Assembly (NCBI RefSeq): GCF_009709575.1
Contig: NZ_WIXO01000001.1
Span: forward strand, 5,520,001-5,584,000
DNA: 64,000 nt
Direction: 5' to 3'
DNA from: Streptomyces taklimakanensis
GTDB taxonomy: Bacteria; Actinomycetota; Actinomycetes; Streptomycetales; Streptomycetaceae
The first letter of the stretch is position 1; each line of letters opens with the position of its first letter. The notes under the pieces were generated by a model that did no database searches, was not told where the DNA came from, and worked only from the letters and a program-made list of their open reading frames with translations. The position numbers were made by a program, and so were the translations under genes. This document shows positions 24,605 through 34,782 of the stretch, one piece after another.

Positions 24605-25273
24605 CTACGGCCGCCGCGCGCCGCCCAGGACGTGGGCCGAGACCGGGGTCGGCAGGCCGCGCTCCGGCACCCGCAGCCGCCGGTGGGACACCCCGACGAA
24701 GCCCGCCGCCCCGATCGCGGCCACCGGATCCCGGCCGGTGTGGCAGCCGCCGAAGAGCCGCGGCCACACCGTGCGGTCCAGCGCCCGTTGGAGCAGGAAG
24801 CCGACGGGGCCCCGGGCCCGGACGTGTTCGTAGAAGCGCAGCTCGCCACCGGGGCGCAGCACCCGCCGCAGCTCCGCCAGGGCGCGTTCGAGGTCCCGGA
24901 CGGAGCACAGCACCAGTGACACCACGGCGGCGTCGAACTCCCCGTCGTCCAGGGGCAGCTCCTCCGCCGTGCCCGGCACCACGTCGACGGGGACGGGAGC
25001 GCGCGAGGCGGCGTCCCGCGCCAGGCGTCGCAGTTCCGGCTCCGGCTCGACGGCCACCACCCGGCGGACCGTGGGCGGGTAGCGGGCGAAGTTCAGCCCG
25101 CTGCCCGCTCCGACCTCGACCACCCGGCCGGACAGCCCGGCCGACAGTTCGGTGCGGTGCGCTCCGACGCCGGCCCGCTCGTCCAGGGCGGGGGCGAAGC
25201 GGGCGTAGTAGCGGGCGAAGAGCGGGTGGCGCACGGTGCCGCGCGAAGGCGTCCCGTCCTCGTCGGCGTCCAT
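24605..25273 (-). CDS. Class I SAM-dependent methyltransferase
   Basis: A 222-residue Rossmann methyltransferase of the UbiE/METTL7-like type. Motif I is VVEVGAGSGLNFARYP, the motif II acid is in VVAVEPEPELRRLARD, and the post-motif region is FDAAVVSLVLCSVRDLERAL with LRRVLRPGGELRFYEHVRA. The later GGCHTGRDPVAAIGAAGF stretch is typical of the METTL7-like group. It lies 22 bp downstream of bioD in the same direction, so it is probably co-transcribed with the biotin genes. It does not look like BioC, which methylates malonyl-ACP; its substrate is unknown. Confidence 0.88.
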   Translation of the reverse strand: MDADEDGTPSRGTVRHPLFARYYARFAPALDERAGVGAHRTELSAGLSGRVVEVGAGSGLNFARYPPTVRRVVAVEPEPELRRLARDAASRAPVPVDVVPGTAEELPLDDGEFDAAVVSLVLCSVRDLERALAELRRVLRPGGELRFYEHVRARGPVGFLLQRALDRTVWPRLFGGCHTGRDPVAAIGAAGFVGVSHRRLRVPERGLPTPVSAHVLGGARRP

Positions 25274-25295
25274 GGGGTTCCCTCCGGCCGTCCGG

Positions 25296-26027
25296 TCAGC
25301 TCGACGGTGTCGATCCTGCCCCCGCCGGCCGCGACACGCCCGCCCAGGTGCCGCCCACCTCCGGGGAGAGCCAGCCCGCCGCGCTCCCCCGGAACACCGC
25401 GGGTTCCAGGGAGCCGGCCCCCTGCGGCACCAGTCCGACCAGCGGGGCGCCGGCCGCCACCGGAAGGTCGGCCAGGTTGCAGCGGGCCGCCAGGTCCGGC
25501 TCGACCGGCCAGCTCCCGACCACCACCCCCGCGCACTCCAGACCACGCGAGCGCAGCGCCTCGGCCGTCAACGCCGTCGCGTTCAGCGTGCCCAGCCCGG
25601 CCGCGGCGACCACCAGCACCGGCGCGCCCAGCAGCCGGGCCGCGTCCGCCAGCGTCGAGCCCCGTTCGTCGAAGCGCACCAGCAGCCCGCCGGCGCCCTC
25701 GACCAGCACCAGGTCGTGCTCCCCGGCCAGCGTCCGGGCCGTCTCCGCCACCGCCTCGGGGCGCACCCGGGGAAGCCCGGCCCGCCGCGCGGCGGTCTCG
25801 GGCGCCAGCGGTTCGGGGTAGCGGGCGAGTTCCACGGCGGTCACCCGTGGGCCCGCCAGCCGCCGCACCTCGGCCGCGTCCCCCGGCTCGCCCTCGGCGA
25901 CCCCGGTCTGCGCGGGCTTGAGCACGGCCACCGAACGGCCCGCCGCCACCGCCGCGGCGGCCAACGCCGCCGTGACCACGGTCTTGCCGACCTCCGTGCC
26001 CGTTCCGGTGACCACCAGCACCGACAT
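25296..26027 (-). CDS. bioD: Dethiobiotin synthetase
   Basis: A 243-residue ATP-dependent carboxylase that closes the ureido ring of 7,8-diaminopelargonate to make dethiobiotin. The P-loop is [13 protein letters not shown] at the N-terminus; KPAQTG and [14 protein letters not shown] are the other nucleotide and substrate segments, all canonical. ATG 26027 starts directly before the first strand. It is the third gene of the bioB-bioA-bioD run, 61 bp after bioA. Confidence 0.95.
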   Translation of the reverse strand: MSVLVVTGTGTEVGKTVVTAALAAAAVAAGRSVAVLKPAQTGVAEGEPGDAAEVRRLAGPRVTAVELARYPEPLAPETAARRAGLPRVRPEAVAETARTLAGEHDLVLVEGAGGLLVRFDERGSTLADAARLLGAPVLVVAAAGLGTLNATALTAEALRSRGLECAGVVVGSWPVEPDLAARCNLADLPVAAGAPLVGLVPQGAGSLEPAVFRGSAAGWLSPEVGGTWAGVSRPAGAGSTPSS

Positions 26028-26088
26028 CCCTCGCGCCTCTCCTCGATCCTCAAAGCCCCCTTCGAGGGCCCGCTCCCTCGGCGTGCGC

Positions 26089-27468
26089 TCAGCCCGCACG
26101 CGCGGCCGCGCACACCGCGTCCGCGATCCGCGCCACGTCCTCGTCGCCGGTGACGTACGGAGGCATGGTGTACACCAGGTCGCGGAACGGCCGCAGCCAC
26201 ACGCCCGCGCGCACCGCGGCCTCCGTCGCGGCCGCCGTGTCCACCTCGTGATCGAGCTGGACCACGCCGATCGCGCCCAGCACCCGCACGTCCCGGACCC
26301 CGGGCAGGTCGGCGGCCTCGGCGAGCCCGGCGCGCAGGCCCGTCTCGATCCGCCCCACCTCGCCCGCCCAGTCCTGGCCGAGCAGCAGGTCCAGGGAGGC
26401 GCCCGCCACCGCGGCGGCCAGCGGGTTGCCCATGAACGTCGGGCCGTGGGCCAACACCGGCACCTCGCCGCGTGAGATGCCATCCGCCACCCGCGTGGTG
26501 CACAACGTGGCCGCCATCGTCAGATAGCCGCCGGTCAGAGCCTTGCCGACACACATCACATCGGGGGCGACCCCCGCGTGGTGGGAGGCGAACAGCGCCC
26601 CCGTCCGCCCGAATCCGGTGGCGATCTCGTCCAGCACCAACAGCACGTCGTGCTCGTCGCACGCCTCGCGCAGCACCCGCAGCCAGGCGGGGGAGTGGAA
26701 GCGCATCCCGCCCGCTCCCTGCACCACGGGTTCCACGATCACGGCGGCCAGCTCGTCGGCGTGGTCGGCGATGGTCTTCCTCAGGTGTGCGGTGTAGGCC
26801 GGATCCGGTTCGGTGTCGAAGCCGTCCGGGGGCGCGTCGGCGAACACCTGCTCCGGCAACGCCCCCGACCACAGGTGGTGCATGCCGCCCTCCGGGTCGC
26901 ACACCGACATCGGGTGCCAGGTGTCCCCGTGGTAGCCGCCGCGCCAGGTCATCAGCCGCCGCTTGTCGGGCCTGCCCAGCGAACGCCAGTACTGCAGGCA
27001 CATCTTCACCGCCACCTCCACCGACACCGAACCGGAGTCGGCGAGGAAGACGTGCTCCAGACCATCGGGGGCGATGTCCACCAGACGCTTCGCCAGCCGC
27101 ACGGCGGGTTCGTGGGTGAGCCCACCGAACATCACATGGCTCATCCGCTCCACCTGCGAGCGGACCGCGTCGTCGAGCACCGGGTGGCGGTAGCCGTGGA
27201 TCGCCGACCACCACGACGACATGCCGTCGACCAGCTCCTCGCGCCCCCACGCCGGCCGTGCCAGCCGCAGCCGGACGCCGGAGGCCGAGGAGACCACCAG
27301 CGGCTCGGAGCGGCCGGGCATCGGACCGTAGGGGTGCCAGACGTGGCGCCGGTCGAGGTCGAGCAACTCCTCGCAGGAGAGCCCCGGGGACGGCTCCGGC
27401 AACTCCGCGACGCTCCTCGCGGGGCCGTCGAGGGGCGCGGGGGAGAGGAGGGGCGGAACGTCAGGCAT
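26089..27468 (-). CDS. bioA: Adenosylmethionine-8-amino-7-oxononanoate aminotransferase
   Basis: A 459-residue class III PLP aminotransferase that transfers the amino group of SAM to KAPA, giving diaminopelargonate. Conserved text: [11 protein letters not shown] near the N-terminus, [20 protein letters not shown] (the WW pair is typical of BioA), [32 protein letters not shown] with the PLP-pyridine Asp, and the Schiff-base Lys in [14 protein letters not shown] 27468 overlaps the bioB stop region by 8 bp, indicating coupled translation. Confidence 0.95.
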   Translation of the reverse strand: MPDVPPLLSPAPLDGPARSVAELPEPSPGLSCEELLDLDRRHVWHPYGPMPGRSEPLVVSSASGVRLRLARPAWGREELVDGMSSWWSAIHGYRHPVLDDAVRSQVERMSHVMFGGLTHEPAVRLAKRLVDIAPDGLEHVFLADSGSVSVEVAVKMCLQYWRSLGRPDKRRLMTWRGGYHGDTWHPMSVCDPEGGMHHLWSGALPEQVFADAPPDGFDTEPDPAYTAHLRKTIADHADELAAVIVEPVVQGAGGMRFHSPAWLRVLREACDEHDVLLVLDEIATGFGRTGALFASHHAGVAPDVMCVGKALTGGYLTMAATLCTTRVADGISRGEVPVLAHGPTFMGNPLAAAVAGASLDLLLGQDWAGEVGRIETGLRAGLAEAADLPGVRDVRVLGAIGVVQLDHEVDTAAATEAAVRAGVWLRPFRDLVYTMPPYVTGDEDVARIADAVCAAARAG

Positions 27469-28693
27469 TGGGCGGCAGCTCCGTTCCCGCGCCCCGCCGC
27501 CGTACGGCCACCAGGTCGGTGCGCGGCGGTCCGGGCACCGCCGCGCCCCGCGGCGCGGGGTCCGCGGTGGAGTCGACTCCTGCGGCGGCCCCGTCGCCGG
27601 TCGCGGCCTCGGTGCCGCACGGACCGCAGCCGCCGTGCTCCGCGCCGCCGTGGCCACCGCAGCCGGACCCGGCCGCGGCCGCCACGTCCGCCCGGTGCTC
27701 GGGCAGCGTCCGCTCCCCGGCGCCCTCCACCTCGAAACCGGCGTCGGAGATCATGTCCAGGTCGGCCTTGCCCGCCTGGCCCTCGCTGGTGAGGTAGTCC
27801 CCCAGGAAGATCGAGTTGGCCAGGTGCAGGGCCAGGGGCTGCATCGACCGCAGGTGTACCTCGCGCCCGCCGGCCAGTCGGACCTCCACGTCGGGGCAGA
27901 CGAACCGGACCATCGCCAGGATGCGCAGACAGCGCTGCGGGGTGAGGTTCCACTCCTTCGCCAGCGGCGTCCCCTCGAAGGGGATGAGGAAGTTCACCGG
28001 CACCGAGTCCGGGTCCAGGGCACGCAGCGAGAAGACCACGTCCACCAGATCCTCGTCCGACTCGCCCATGCCGGCGATCAGCCCCGAGCAGGCCGACAGC
28101 CCGGCCGACCGCGCGTGCCGGACCGTCGCCACGCGGTCGGCGTAGGTGTGCGTGGTGGTGATCTCGCCGTACGTCGCCTCGGAGGTGTTGAGGTTGTGGT
28201 TGTAGGCGTCCGCGCCCGCCTCGCGCAGCCGCTCCGCCTGGCCGTCGGAGAGCAGCCCGAGGCAGGCGCACACCTCCACTTCCCCGTGCTGCTCCTTGAT
28301 GGCGGCGATGGTCTTCGAGACGCGGTCCACGTCCCGTTCGGTGGGGCCGCGCCCGCTGGCCACCAGACACACCCGTTTGGCTCCCCCGGCCACGCCCGCG
28401 CCGGCCGCCGCGGCGGCCTCCTCGGGCTTCAGCCAGGTGTACTTGAGGATGTCCGCCTTGGACCCCAGCCGTTGCGAGCAGTACGAGCAGTCCTCCGGGC
28501 ACAGCCCGGACTTGAGGTTGACCAGGTAGTTGAGCTTCACCCGACGGCCGAACCAGTGGCGTCGCACCTTCCCCGCCGCCGCCACCACGTCGAGGAGGTC
28601 GTCGTCGGACGTCGCCAGCACGGCCAACGCCTCGTCCCGTGTGGGCGGCTCGCGCCGCAGCCCCTTGTCCACCAGCGTCCTCAGCAGGTCCAT
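27461..28693 (-). CDS. bioB: Biotin synthase
   Basis: A 410-residue radical-SAM enzyme that inserts sulfur into dethiobiotin. The radical-SAM cluster motif is [10 protein letters not shown]. Other conserved features are [36 protein letters not shown] and [13 protein letters not shown]. The core ends near residue 340; an additional 70 residues are rich in Gly, His and Cys ([15 protein letters not shown]) and are not part of the fold, a tail that might bind metal. ATG 28693 faces bioF across a 150-bp divergent promoter region. First gene of bioB-bioA-bioD. Confidence 0.96.
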   Translation of the reverse strand: MDLLRTLVDKGLRREPPTRDEALAVLATSDDDLLDVVAAAGKVRRHWFGRRVKLNYLVNLKSGLCPEDCSYCSQRLGSKADILKYTWLKPEEAAAAAGAGVAGGAKRVCLVASGRGPTERDVDRVSKTIAAIKEQHGEVEVCACLGLLSDGQAERLREAGADAYNHNLNTSEATYGEITTTHTYADRVATVRHARSAGLSACSGLIAGMGESDEDLVDVVFSLRALDPDSVPVNFLIPFEGTPLAKEWNLTPQRCLRILAMVRFVCPDVEVRLAGGREVHLRSMQPLALHLANSIFLGDYLTSEGQAGKADLDMISDAGFEVEGAGERTLPEHRADVAAAAGSGCGGHGGAEHGGCGPCGTEAATGDGAAAGVDSTADPAPRGAAVPGPPRTDLVAVRRRGAGTELPPNA

Positions 28694-28760
28694 GGCGCTG
28701 ATCCTGTCGTACGCCGTCGCCCGCGGCCAAGGACGACCCCCCACAAACGACTCGCCTGAA

Positions 28761-28780
28761 GGTGTGTGTATCGCCACACC
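28761..28780. promoter_or_regulatory. Inverted repeat in the divergent bioB/bioF promoter region
   Basis: GGTGTG-TGTATCGC-CACACC is a 20-bp inverted repeat with perfect 6-bp arms, about midway between the bioB and bioF starts (28693 and 28844). Its position suits a single repressor controlling both arms of the biotin locus. I see no biotin-regulator gene nearby, so the binding protein is unknown. Two GTCCGG-type repeats follow at 28783-28800. Confidence 0.45.
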
Positions 28781-28843
28781 CTGTCCGGACCCGTCCGGGA
28801 CTACCTTTGGGCGGACCCGACAGGAGGCGAGGGACGGCCCGCC

Positions 28844-30064
28844 ATGCCGCAGGAGCACCGCAGCACGACCCCGGACCCGTTCGACTGGATCGACGAGCGG
28901 CACGAACGGCGGCGCCGCGCCGGCCTGCTGCGCTCCCTGCGCCCCCGCCCCGCCGACTCCTCCCTGCTGGACCTGGCCGGCAACGACTACCTCGGCCTCA
29001 CCCGCCACCCCGAGGTCGTCGCGGCGGCCCGGGACGCGGTGCGCCGCTGGGGCGCGGGCGCCACCGGCTCCCGACTGGTCACCGGCACCACCGAGCTGCA
29101 CACCGAACTGGAGGCGGAGCTCGCCGACTTCTGCGGCTTCGAGGCCGCCCTGGTGTTCTCCTCCGGCTACGCCGCCAACCTGGCCGCCGTCACCGCCCTG
29201 ACCGACCGCGGCACCCAGGTGGTCTCCGACGCCGCCAACCACGCCTCCCTCATCGACGGTTGCCGGCTCTCCCGCGCCACGACCGTCGTCGTCCCGCACG
29301 CCGCTCCCGACGCCGTGCGCAAGACCCTCGACGACTTCGACGGACGCGCGCTGGTCGTCACCGACGCCGTCTTCTCCGTCGACGGCGACGCCGCGCCGCT
29401 GGGCGAACTGGCCACCGTCTGCCGGGAGCGGGGCGCGGCGCTGCTGGTGGACGAGGCGCACAGCCTCGGCGTCCTGGGCGACGGCGGCCGGGGCGCCCTC
29501 CACGCCGCGGGGCTGGCGGGCAGCCCCGGCGCGGTCGCCACCGTCACGCTCTCCAAGGCCCTCGGCGCCCAGGGCGGCGCCGTCCTCGGCCCGGCCCGGG
29601 TGATCGGCCATCTGGTCAACACCGCCCGCACCTTCGTCTTCGACACCGGTCTGGCCCCCGCCGCGACCGGCGCCGCCCTCGCCGCGCTGCGGTTGCTGCG
29701 CGGCGAGGCCGCCCGTGCCGCCCGCGTCCGCGCCGTCGCCCGGGAGCTGCACGCCAGGCTGACCGCCGCGGGGCTGGAGGCCGCCCCTCCGGACGCCGCC
29801 GTGGTCTCCGTGCGCGCCCCCTCCCCCCAAGCGGCCGTCCGGTGGGCCGCCGACTGCCGGGACGCCGGGGTGGCCGTGGGGTGCTTCCGGCCGCCGTCGG
29901 TGCCCGACGGCGTCTCCCGCCTGCGGCTGACCGCCCGCGCCGACCTGACGGACGACCAGCTCGACACGGCGGTCGCCGTCGTCACCCGCACGGCGCCGCA
30001 CGCGTCCCGGCCGGGGGACGCCTCCGCGCCGCCCCCGCCCGAAGGGCCGCGCCGAGGGCGCTGA
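28844..30064 (+). CDS. bioF: 8-amino-7-oxononanoate synthase
   Basis: A 406-residue alpha-oxoamine synthase that condenses pimeloyl thioester with alanine to give KAPA, the step before BioA. Features: [60 protein letters not shown], and the PLP lysine in [18 protein letters not shown] 28844 gives the normal N-terminus, with AGGAGG about 15 nt upstream and GAGGG nearer; GTG 28766 would cover the candidate operator and is unlikely. The last 20 residues are Pro/Arg-rich. It is divergent from bioB, completing the four late biotin genes. Confidence 0.95.
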   Translation: MPQEHRSTTPDPFDWIDERHERRRRAGLLRSLRPRPADSSLLDLAGNDYLGLTRHPEVVAAARDAVRRWGAGATGSRLVTGTTELHTELEAELADFCGFEAALVFSSGYAANLAAVTALTDRGTQVVSDAANHASLIDGCRLSRATTVVVPHAAPDAVRKTLDDFDGRALVVTDAVFSVDGDAAPLGELATVCRERGAALLVDEAHSLGVLGDGGRGALHAAGLAGSPGAVATVTLSKALGAQGGAVLGPARVIGHLVNTARTFVFDTGLAPAATGAALAALRLLRGEAARAARVRAVARELHARLTAAGLEAAPPDAAVVSVRAPSPQAAVRWAADCRDAGVAVGCFRPPSVPDGVSRLRLTARADLTDDQLDTAVAVVTRTAPHASRPGDASAPPPPEGPRRGR

Positions 30065-30257
30065 CGGGCGCACGGAGTTCACCGTTCGGGGCGACGGAGA
30101 ACGGTCCGTGTCGGGGAGCGGCCGCAGTGGCGGTGCCAGACGGGCGCCCGGCGCGCGGCGGTCGTCGCGGGGGCGGCGGGACGGTCCGGTCCGCCCGGTG
30201 GGGGACGCCCCCCCGGGGCACCGGGACGCGTGACCTTGTGGGACGCGGGCCGACGGC

Positions 30258-30989
30258 CTACGGCGCGGCGTCGCCCGGTGCCGGACTCGCTCCGCCGTCG
30301 TCCCGCCGGGCCGCCGCCCGCGCGGCCTTGGCGTCGGGCGCGTACAGGTCCACGTACTCCTGGCCGGACAGGTTCATGATCGCGTACATGATCTCGTCGG
30401 TGACCGCCCGCAACACCGTCCGCTCCTCGTGCAGGCCCGCGAAGCGGGAGAAGTCCAGCGGCTCGCCGAACCGGATGGTCACCCTCCCGATCCTCGGCAG
30501 CCTCCGGCCCGGCGGCTGGAGTTCGAACGTGCCCACCATGGCGCACGGCACCACCGGTACGCCCGCCCGGAGCGCCATGACGGCGACCCCGGTCCGTCCC
30601 CGGTACAACCGTCCGTCGTGCGACCGGGTGCCCTCGGGATAGATGCCGAGCAACTCGTCCCTGCCCAGCACCTTCAACCCCTCCTCGATCGCGGCCCGTC
30701 CGGCGCCCCGACCCGAGCGGTCCACCGGGATCTGCCCGATGCTGCGGAAGAACGCCGCCGTCAGCCTCCCCTTCAGGCCCGGACCGGTGAAGTACTCCGC
30801 CTTGGCCAGGAAGGTGATGCGCCGGGGGAGGATCGCGGGCATCAGGAAGTGGTCGGAGAACGACAGGTGGTTCCCGGCCACGATCGCGGCGCCCTCGCCC
30901 GGCACGTTCCGCAGGCCCTCGATGCGGGGCCTGAACAGCAGCCGCAGGAGCGGCCCCAACAGGGCGTACTTGAGCACGTTGTAGAACAC
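30258..30989 (-). CDS. 1-acyl-sn-glycerol-3-phosphate acyltransferase (PlsC family)
   Basis: A 243-residue lysophospholipid acyltransferase that adds the second acyl chain to make phosphatidate. The catalytic NHxxxxD motif is [16 protein letters not shown] and the phosphate-binding motif is [12 protein letters not shown]. The N-terminal hydrophobic helix [17 protein letters not shown] anchors it to the membrane. GTG 30989 is preceded by GGGAG. The last 25 residues are Ala/Arg-rich and variable. It is transcribed alone, divergent from the antiporter gene across 250 bp. Confidence 0.93.
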   Translation of the reverse strand: MFYNVLKYALLGPLLRLLFRPRIEGLRNVPGEGAAIVAGNHLSFSDHFLMPAILPRRITFLAKAEYFTGPGLKGRLTAAFFRSIGQIPVDRSGRGAGRAAIEEGLKVLGRDELLGIYPEGTRSHDGRLYRGRTGVAVMALRAGVPVVPCAMVGTFELQPPGRRLPRIGRVTIRFGEPLDFSRFAGLHEERTVLRAVTDEIMYAIMNLSGQEYVDLYAPDAKAARAAARRDDGGASPAPGDAAP

Positions 30990-31238
30990 GGGCTGGCTCC
31001 CTACTGCCTACTGCGCCGGACGGCTCTCCGGCCGCCATTCTTCCAGCGCGCGGTGACGGGCGGAGGGACTCGGGAGGGAAGGGCACCGCCGTGCGCGGCC
31101 CGTCTCGGCCTCCGCCGGGCGCGCACCGGGCCGACACCGCGGCCGACGGCCGTCCCGAACCACCCGGCCGGAGCGTCGGGAGCCCACCACCGCGTCCCCG
31201 CCGGCGCTGTCGGGGGGGCCGGGTGGGGGTGGTGCGAC

Positions 31239-32492
31239 ATGCCTCGATCACGACTGGGCAGCAGCAGGGACATGCTGGATGTCCTGTTGACCGTCGTGGG
31301 TGCCCTGGCCCTGTTGATCGCCGCGCTCTCCCGCCGTATCCAGAGCGCGCCGCTGAGCGGACCGCTGCTGGCCCTGCTGACGGGGATCGTCTTCGGCCCG
31401 GAGGTCCTGGGAGTCATCGACCTGCCCACCGTGGTGGAGGGGCACAAGGAGCTGCACGAGTTCTCCCGGGTCCTGTTGGCGATCTCGGTGATGGCCGTGG
31501 CCCTGCGCTTCCCGTTCCGTGACGTGCGGGGGCGGGCGAAGCCGGTGGCCGTCCTGCTGGTCGTGGCCATGCTCGGAATGGCACTGATCACCACGGCGTT
31601 GTCGGCCGCCGTCCTCGGGGTCGGCCTCGGCGCGGCGATGCTGCTGGGCGCGGCCCTGTGCCCGACCGACCCGGTGCTCGCCTCCAGCGTGGTCACCGGC
31701 GAGCCCGCCGAGAAGGGCGTCGCCGCCCGCACCCGGCAACTGCTCTCCCTGGAATCGGGCGCCAACGACGGCCTGGCCCTGCCCCTGGTGCTGGCCGCGG
31801 TGGCGGTCGCCGGGACGCTGACGGGGACCGACGCGCTGCTGGAGTCCCTGTGGCAGGTCCTGGGCGCGGTGGTCCTCGGAGTGCTGGCGGGCTGGCTGGG
31901 CGGACGGGGGCTGCGGGTCGCCGAGGCCAAGAGGAGCATCGAATCCGGCCCCCTGCTGGTGTACACCCTGCTGTTGGCCCTGTTCGTCCTCGGCGCGGCC
32001 GGTCTGCTCCGCCTCGACGGCGTCCTGGCCGTCTTCACGAGCGGTCTGGCCTTCAACGCGACGAGTTCGGTGAGCGAGCGCGCCGACGAGGACAAGAACG
32101 ACGAGGCGGTCAACCGCTTCCTGGTCCTGCCGCTGTTCGCGGTGTTCGGAGCCATGCTCCCCTGGCGCGAGTGGGGGGAGCTGGGATGGTGGCGCGGCCT
32201 GCTGCTGGTCCTCGGAGTGCTGCTGCTGCGCCGACTGCCGATCCTGCTCGCCCTCAAGCGCCCCCTCTCCCTGGCCTGGCGGGACGCCGTCTTCCTGGGC
32301 TGGTTCGGTCCGATCGGCGTATCGGCCCTGTTCTACCTGACGATGGAGGCCCACCGGCTCGGCGTCGATCCCACGGTCTTGGCGGCCGGGACGCTGGTCG
32401 TCGCCGCCAGCACCGTCGTGCACGGCGCCACCACGGCGCCCGGTCTGGACCTCTACCGCAAGGCCGCCCCGCGGAGGGAGGAGAACGCGTGA
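31239..32492 (+). CDS. CPA1-type cation/proton antiporter
   Basis: A 417-residue integral membrane antiporter with about 12 hydrophobic helices. Family motifs are GAALCPTDPVLASSVV (the TDP of helix 4-5) and LSLESGANDGLALPLVLAA (ESGxNDG). It should exchange Na+ or K+ for H+ across the plasma membrane. There is no long cytosolic regulatory tail. ATG 31239 is preceded by GGGGGTGG; ATG 31272 with an AGGG just upstream is an alternative start. Its stop overlaps the GTG start of the next gene in GTGA, so the channel-like protein is made with it, hinting at joint control of ion balance. Confidence 0.9.
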   Translation: MPRSRLGSSRDMLDVLLTVVGALALLIAALSRRIQSAPLSGPLLALLTGIVFGPEVLGVIDLPTVVEGHKELHEFSRVLLAISVMAVALRFPFRDVRGRAKPVAVLLVVAMLGMALITTALSAAVLGVGLGAAMLLGAALCPTDPVLASSVVTGEPAEKGVAARTRQLLSLESGANDGLALPLVLAAVAVAGTLTGTDALLESLWQVLGAVVLGVLAGWLGGRGLRVAEAKRSIESGPLLVYTLLLALFVLGAAGLLRLDGVLAVFTSGLAFNATSSVSERADEDKNDEAVNRFLVLPLFAVFGAMLPWREWGELGWWRGLLLVLGVLLLRRLPILLALKRPLSLAWRDAVFLGWFGPIGVSALFYLTMEAHRLGVDPTVLAAGTLVVAASTVVHGATTAPGLDLYRKAAPRREENA

Positions 32493-33502
32493 CGGGCCCG
32501 GTGGTGGCGGGACTGGGGTGCGTGCTGATCGTATTGGCCCTGGTGGACGCGGCGGTCACCGCGCTCTCCGTGGTGACGGGCACCGGGCCGGTCACCGGAC
32601 GGGTGGCCCGGGGGGTGTGGCGGGCCCTGCGGGCCGTCCACACCCGGACGCGGGGCACCGGCGGGCTGCTGAAGTGGTCGGGGACGTGCACCCTGCTGGT
32701 CACCTTCCTCGCCTGGACGGTGCTGTTGTGGGTCGGCTGGTGGCTGGTGTTCACCGCCCAGGAGGCCGCCGTGGTCTCCTCCCGCACCTCCGTTCCCGCC
32801 GATGCCTGGACGCGGGTGTACTACGCCGGTTACACCGTCTTCACCCTGGGCACCGGCGACTACGTCCCCGGCACCACCTGGGCCCGGGTGGCCACCCCCG
32901 TCGCCTCCCTGTCCGGTCTGTTCCTGGTCACCCTCTCCCTGACCTACGTGGTGCAGGTGGTCCAGGCGGTCGTCCACAAGCGCGCCTTCGCCGAGCAGGT
33001 CCACGCCCTGGGCCGCGACGCCGCGCACATCGTCGCCACCGGCTGGACCGGAAGCGGCTTCAGCTCCATGTTCAACCAGCACCTGGTCTCCCTGACCGAA
33101 CCGCTGCTGCGGATGGGCGAACAGCACCTGGCCTATCCGGTCGTCCACTACTTCCACAGCACCGTCCCCACCAAGGCACCCGCCGTCGCCCTCGCCGTCC
33201 TTGACGACACCCTGCTGCTGCTCGACGCCGGCGCGGACCCCCGGGCCCGGCCCGACCCCGCGGCCACCGCCCCCCTGGTCGCCGCTCTGGACCAGGTGCT
33301 GGACACCCTGCGGGGCCAGTTCTTCCGGCGAGCCGACCGGGAGCGTCCCGCGCCACCGCTGTCGGTGCTGGGCCGGGCGGGGATCCCCACCGTGGACGAG
33401 GAGCGGTACGCCGCCGCCGTCCGGCGGCACGCCCGGCGACGGCGCACCGTACGGGGCTTCCTGTACAGCGACGGGTGGCGCGAGGACTCCGAGAGGTCCT
33501 GA
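32489..33502 (+). CDS. Two-helix potassium-channel-like membrane protein
   Basis: A 337-residue protein with hydrophobic segments at the N-terminus (VVAGLGCVLIVLALVDAAVT), at about 68-90 and at about 140-165. The pore helix and filter lie between the last two: YYAGYTVFTLGTGDYVPG. K+ channels use TVGYGD; this one has TLGTGD, keeping the GD end but altering the middle. The remaining half is cytoplasmic, without RCK/TrkA signature text that I can recognise. Ion selectivity is thus uncertain. Start GTG 32489 overlaps the antiporter stop by 4 nt. Confidence 0.82.
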   Translation: MTGPVVAGLGCVLIVLALVDAAVTALSVVTGTGPVTGRVARGVWRALRAVHTRTRGTGGLLKWSGTCTLLVTFLAWTVLLWVGWWLVFTAQEAAVVSSRTSVPADAWTRVYYAGYTVFTLGTGDYVPGTTWARVATPVASLSGLFLVTLSLTYVVQVVQAVVHKRAFAEQVHALGRDAAHIVATGWTGSGFSSMFNQHLVSLTEPLLRMGEQHLAYPVVHYFHSTVPTKAPAVALAVLDDTLLLLDAGADPRARPDPAATAPLVAALDQVLDTLRGQFFRRADRERPAPPLSVLGRAGIPTVDEERYAAAVRRHARRRRTVRGFLYSDGWREDSERS

Positions 33503-33542
33503 ACACCGTCGCGCCGCGGTACGGCCGGCGGAGGCGCGGGCG

Positions 33543-34661
33543 TCAGGCCACCGGTCGCATGCCCGCGCCCACGGCGCCGGTCAGGGAGCCGTCCGGTTCC
33601 GGCGGCACGTCCCCGGGAGTACCGCCGTGCGCGGCGATGGCGCGGAGGTAGGCCGCCTCGTAGCCGGCCGCCATGATCTCCGGGCGGAACCGCTCGACGA
33701 CGCTCTTGCGGCACCGCGCCGGGTCCAGATCGCCCACGGCCTCCAGCGCCTCGGGCAGTTCGGCCGGGTCGTCGCGCACCAGTCCCGTCGCCCCGTCCTC
33801 CACCACCTCGGGCACCGAGCCGCGCCGGAGGGTGACCACCGGGGTGCCACAGGCCATGGCCTCGATCATCACCATGCCGAAGGGCTCCTCCCAGCGGAGC
33901 GGGAACAACAGGCAGCGGGCCCTGGCCAGCAGCTCCTTCTTGCGGACGCCGCCGACCTCGCCCAGCCACTCGACGCCGTCGCCCAACCGGGGCCTGATCT
34001 CGGCCTCGAAGTACTCCCGCTCCGCCGGTTCGCTGCACTTGGCGGCCAGTCTGATCTCCCGGCCCGCGGCGCGCGCGGCGTCGATGGCCAGGTGCATGCC
34101 CTTGTCGGGAGTGCAGCGCCCCAGGAAGAGGACCCAGTCCTCCTTGTCCGGACGGTAGGGGAAGTCCTCGGGGCGGAGCGCGTTGTGCACGGTGCCGCAC
34201 CAGTTGAGTTCGGGGGCGGGGCGCCGTTGGGCGTCGGAGATGGCCACCAGGTGCACGCTGTCCCCCAGTTGTCGGTAGTACTCGCCCGGCTCGCCCTCGA
34301 CCGGGCCGTGGACGGTGACCACCGTCGGGACGTTGCGGCCGCGGGCGAGCAGGGGACCGGCCAGCGAGTGGTCGTGCACCACGTCCACGTCCAGATCGGA
34401 CAGGATCCGTCCGGCCGCCGCCGCGTGCAGCACCTCCGGCAGCGGTTCGCCCAGCCGCGGCCCCTGCGGCACGTCGTAGGTGCGCACCAGGCGGGCACGG
34501 GTCCCGTTGCGGCCGGCCGCGATCAGCGTCACCTGGTGGCCCCGCTCGACCAGCGCGTCGACCAGGTCGGCGCACATGGCCTCGATGCCCCCGTAACCGC
34601 GCGGGGGAAGGTCGAACCACGGTGGCGCGACCATCGCGATGCGAAGCTGCCGGTCGTTCAT
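33543..34661 (-). CDS. Family 4 glycosyltransferase
   Basis: A 372-residue retaining GT4 glycosyltransferase of the GT-B fold. N-terminal acceptor half: PPRGYGGIEAMCADLVDALV with the GGxE-type glycine loop. C-terminal nucleotide-sugar half: VLFLGRCTPDKGMHLAID and the EX7E-type segment EEPFGMVMIEAMACGTPVV. No signal or membrane span, so it acts in the cytoplasm or on the inner membrane face. ATG 34661 has a perfect AAAGGAGGA site 6 nt upstream. It lies downstream of, and co-directional with, the debranching-type enzyme gene, suggesting a shared role in a storage or signalling glucan; the product is unknown. Confidence 0.9.
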   Translation of the reverse strand: MNDRQLRIAMVAPPWFDLPPRGYGGIEAMCADLVDALVERGHQVTLIAAGRNGTRARLVRTYDVPQGPRLGEPLPEVLHAAAAGRILSDLDVDVVHDHSLAGPLLARGRNVPTVVTVHGPVEGEPGEYYRQLGDSVHLVAISDAQRRPAPELNWCGTVHNALRPEDFPYRPDKEDWVLFLGRCTPDKGMHLAIDAARAAGREIRLAAKCSEPAEREYFEAEIRPRLGDGVEWLGEVGGVRKKELLARARCLLFPLRWEEPFGMVMIEAMACGTPVVTLRRGSVPEVVEDGATGLVRDDPAELPEALEAVGDLDPARCRKSVVERFRPEIMAAGYEAAYLRAIAAHGGTPGDVPPEPDGSLTGAVGAGMRPVA

Positions 34662-34782
34662 GCGAATCCTCCTTTGCACGCTTCGGTGTTTCGGACACGG
34701 ACCGGTCGGGGCCCCGACGCCGGGGCCCGGCCGGGCGGATCCGGAGGGGGGACGAAAGAGCGGGACGGCCGCCCCGGGGACC

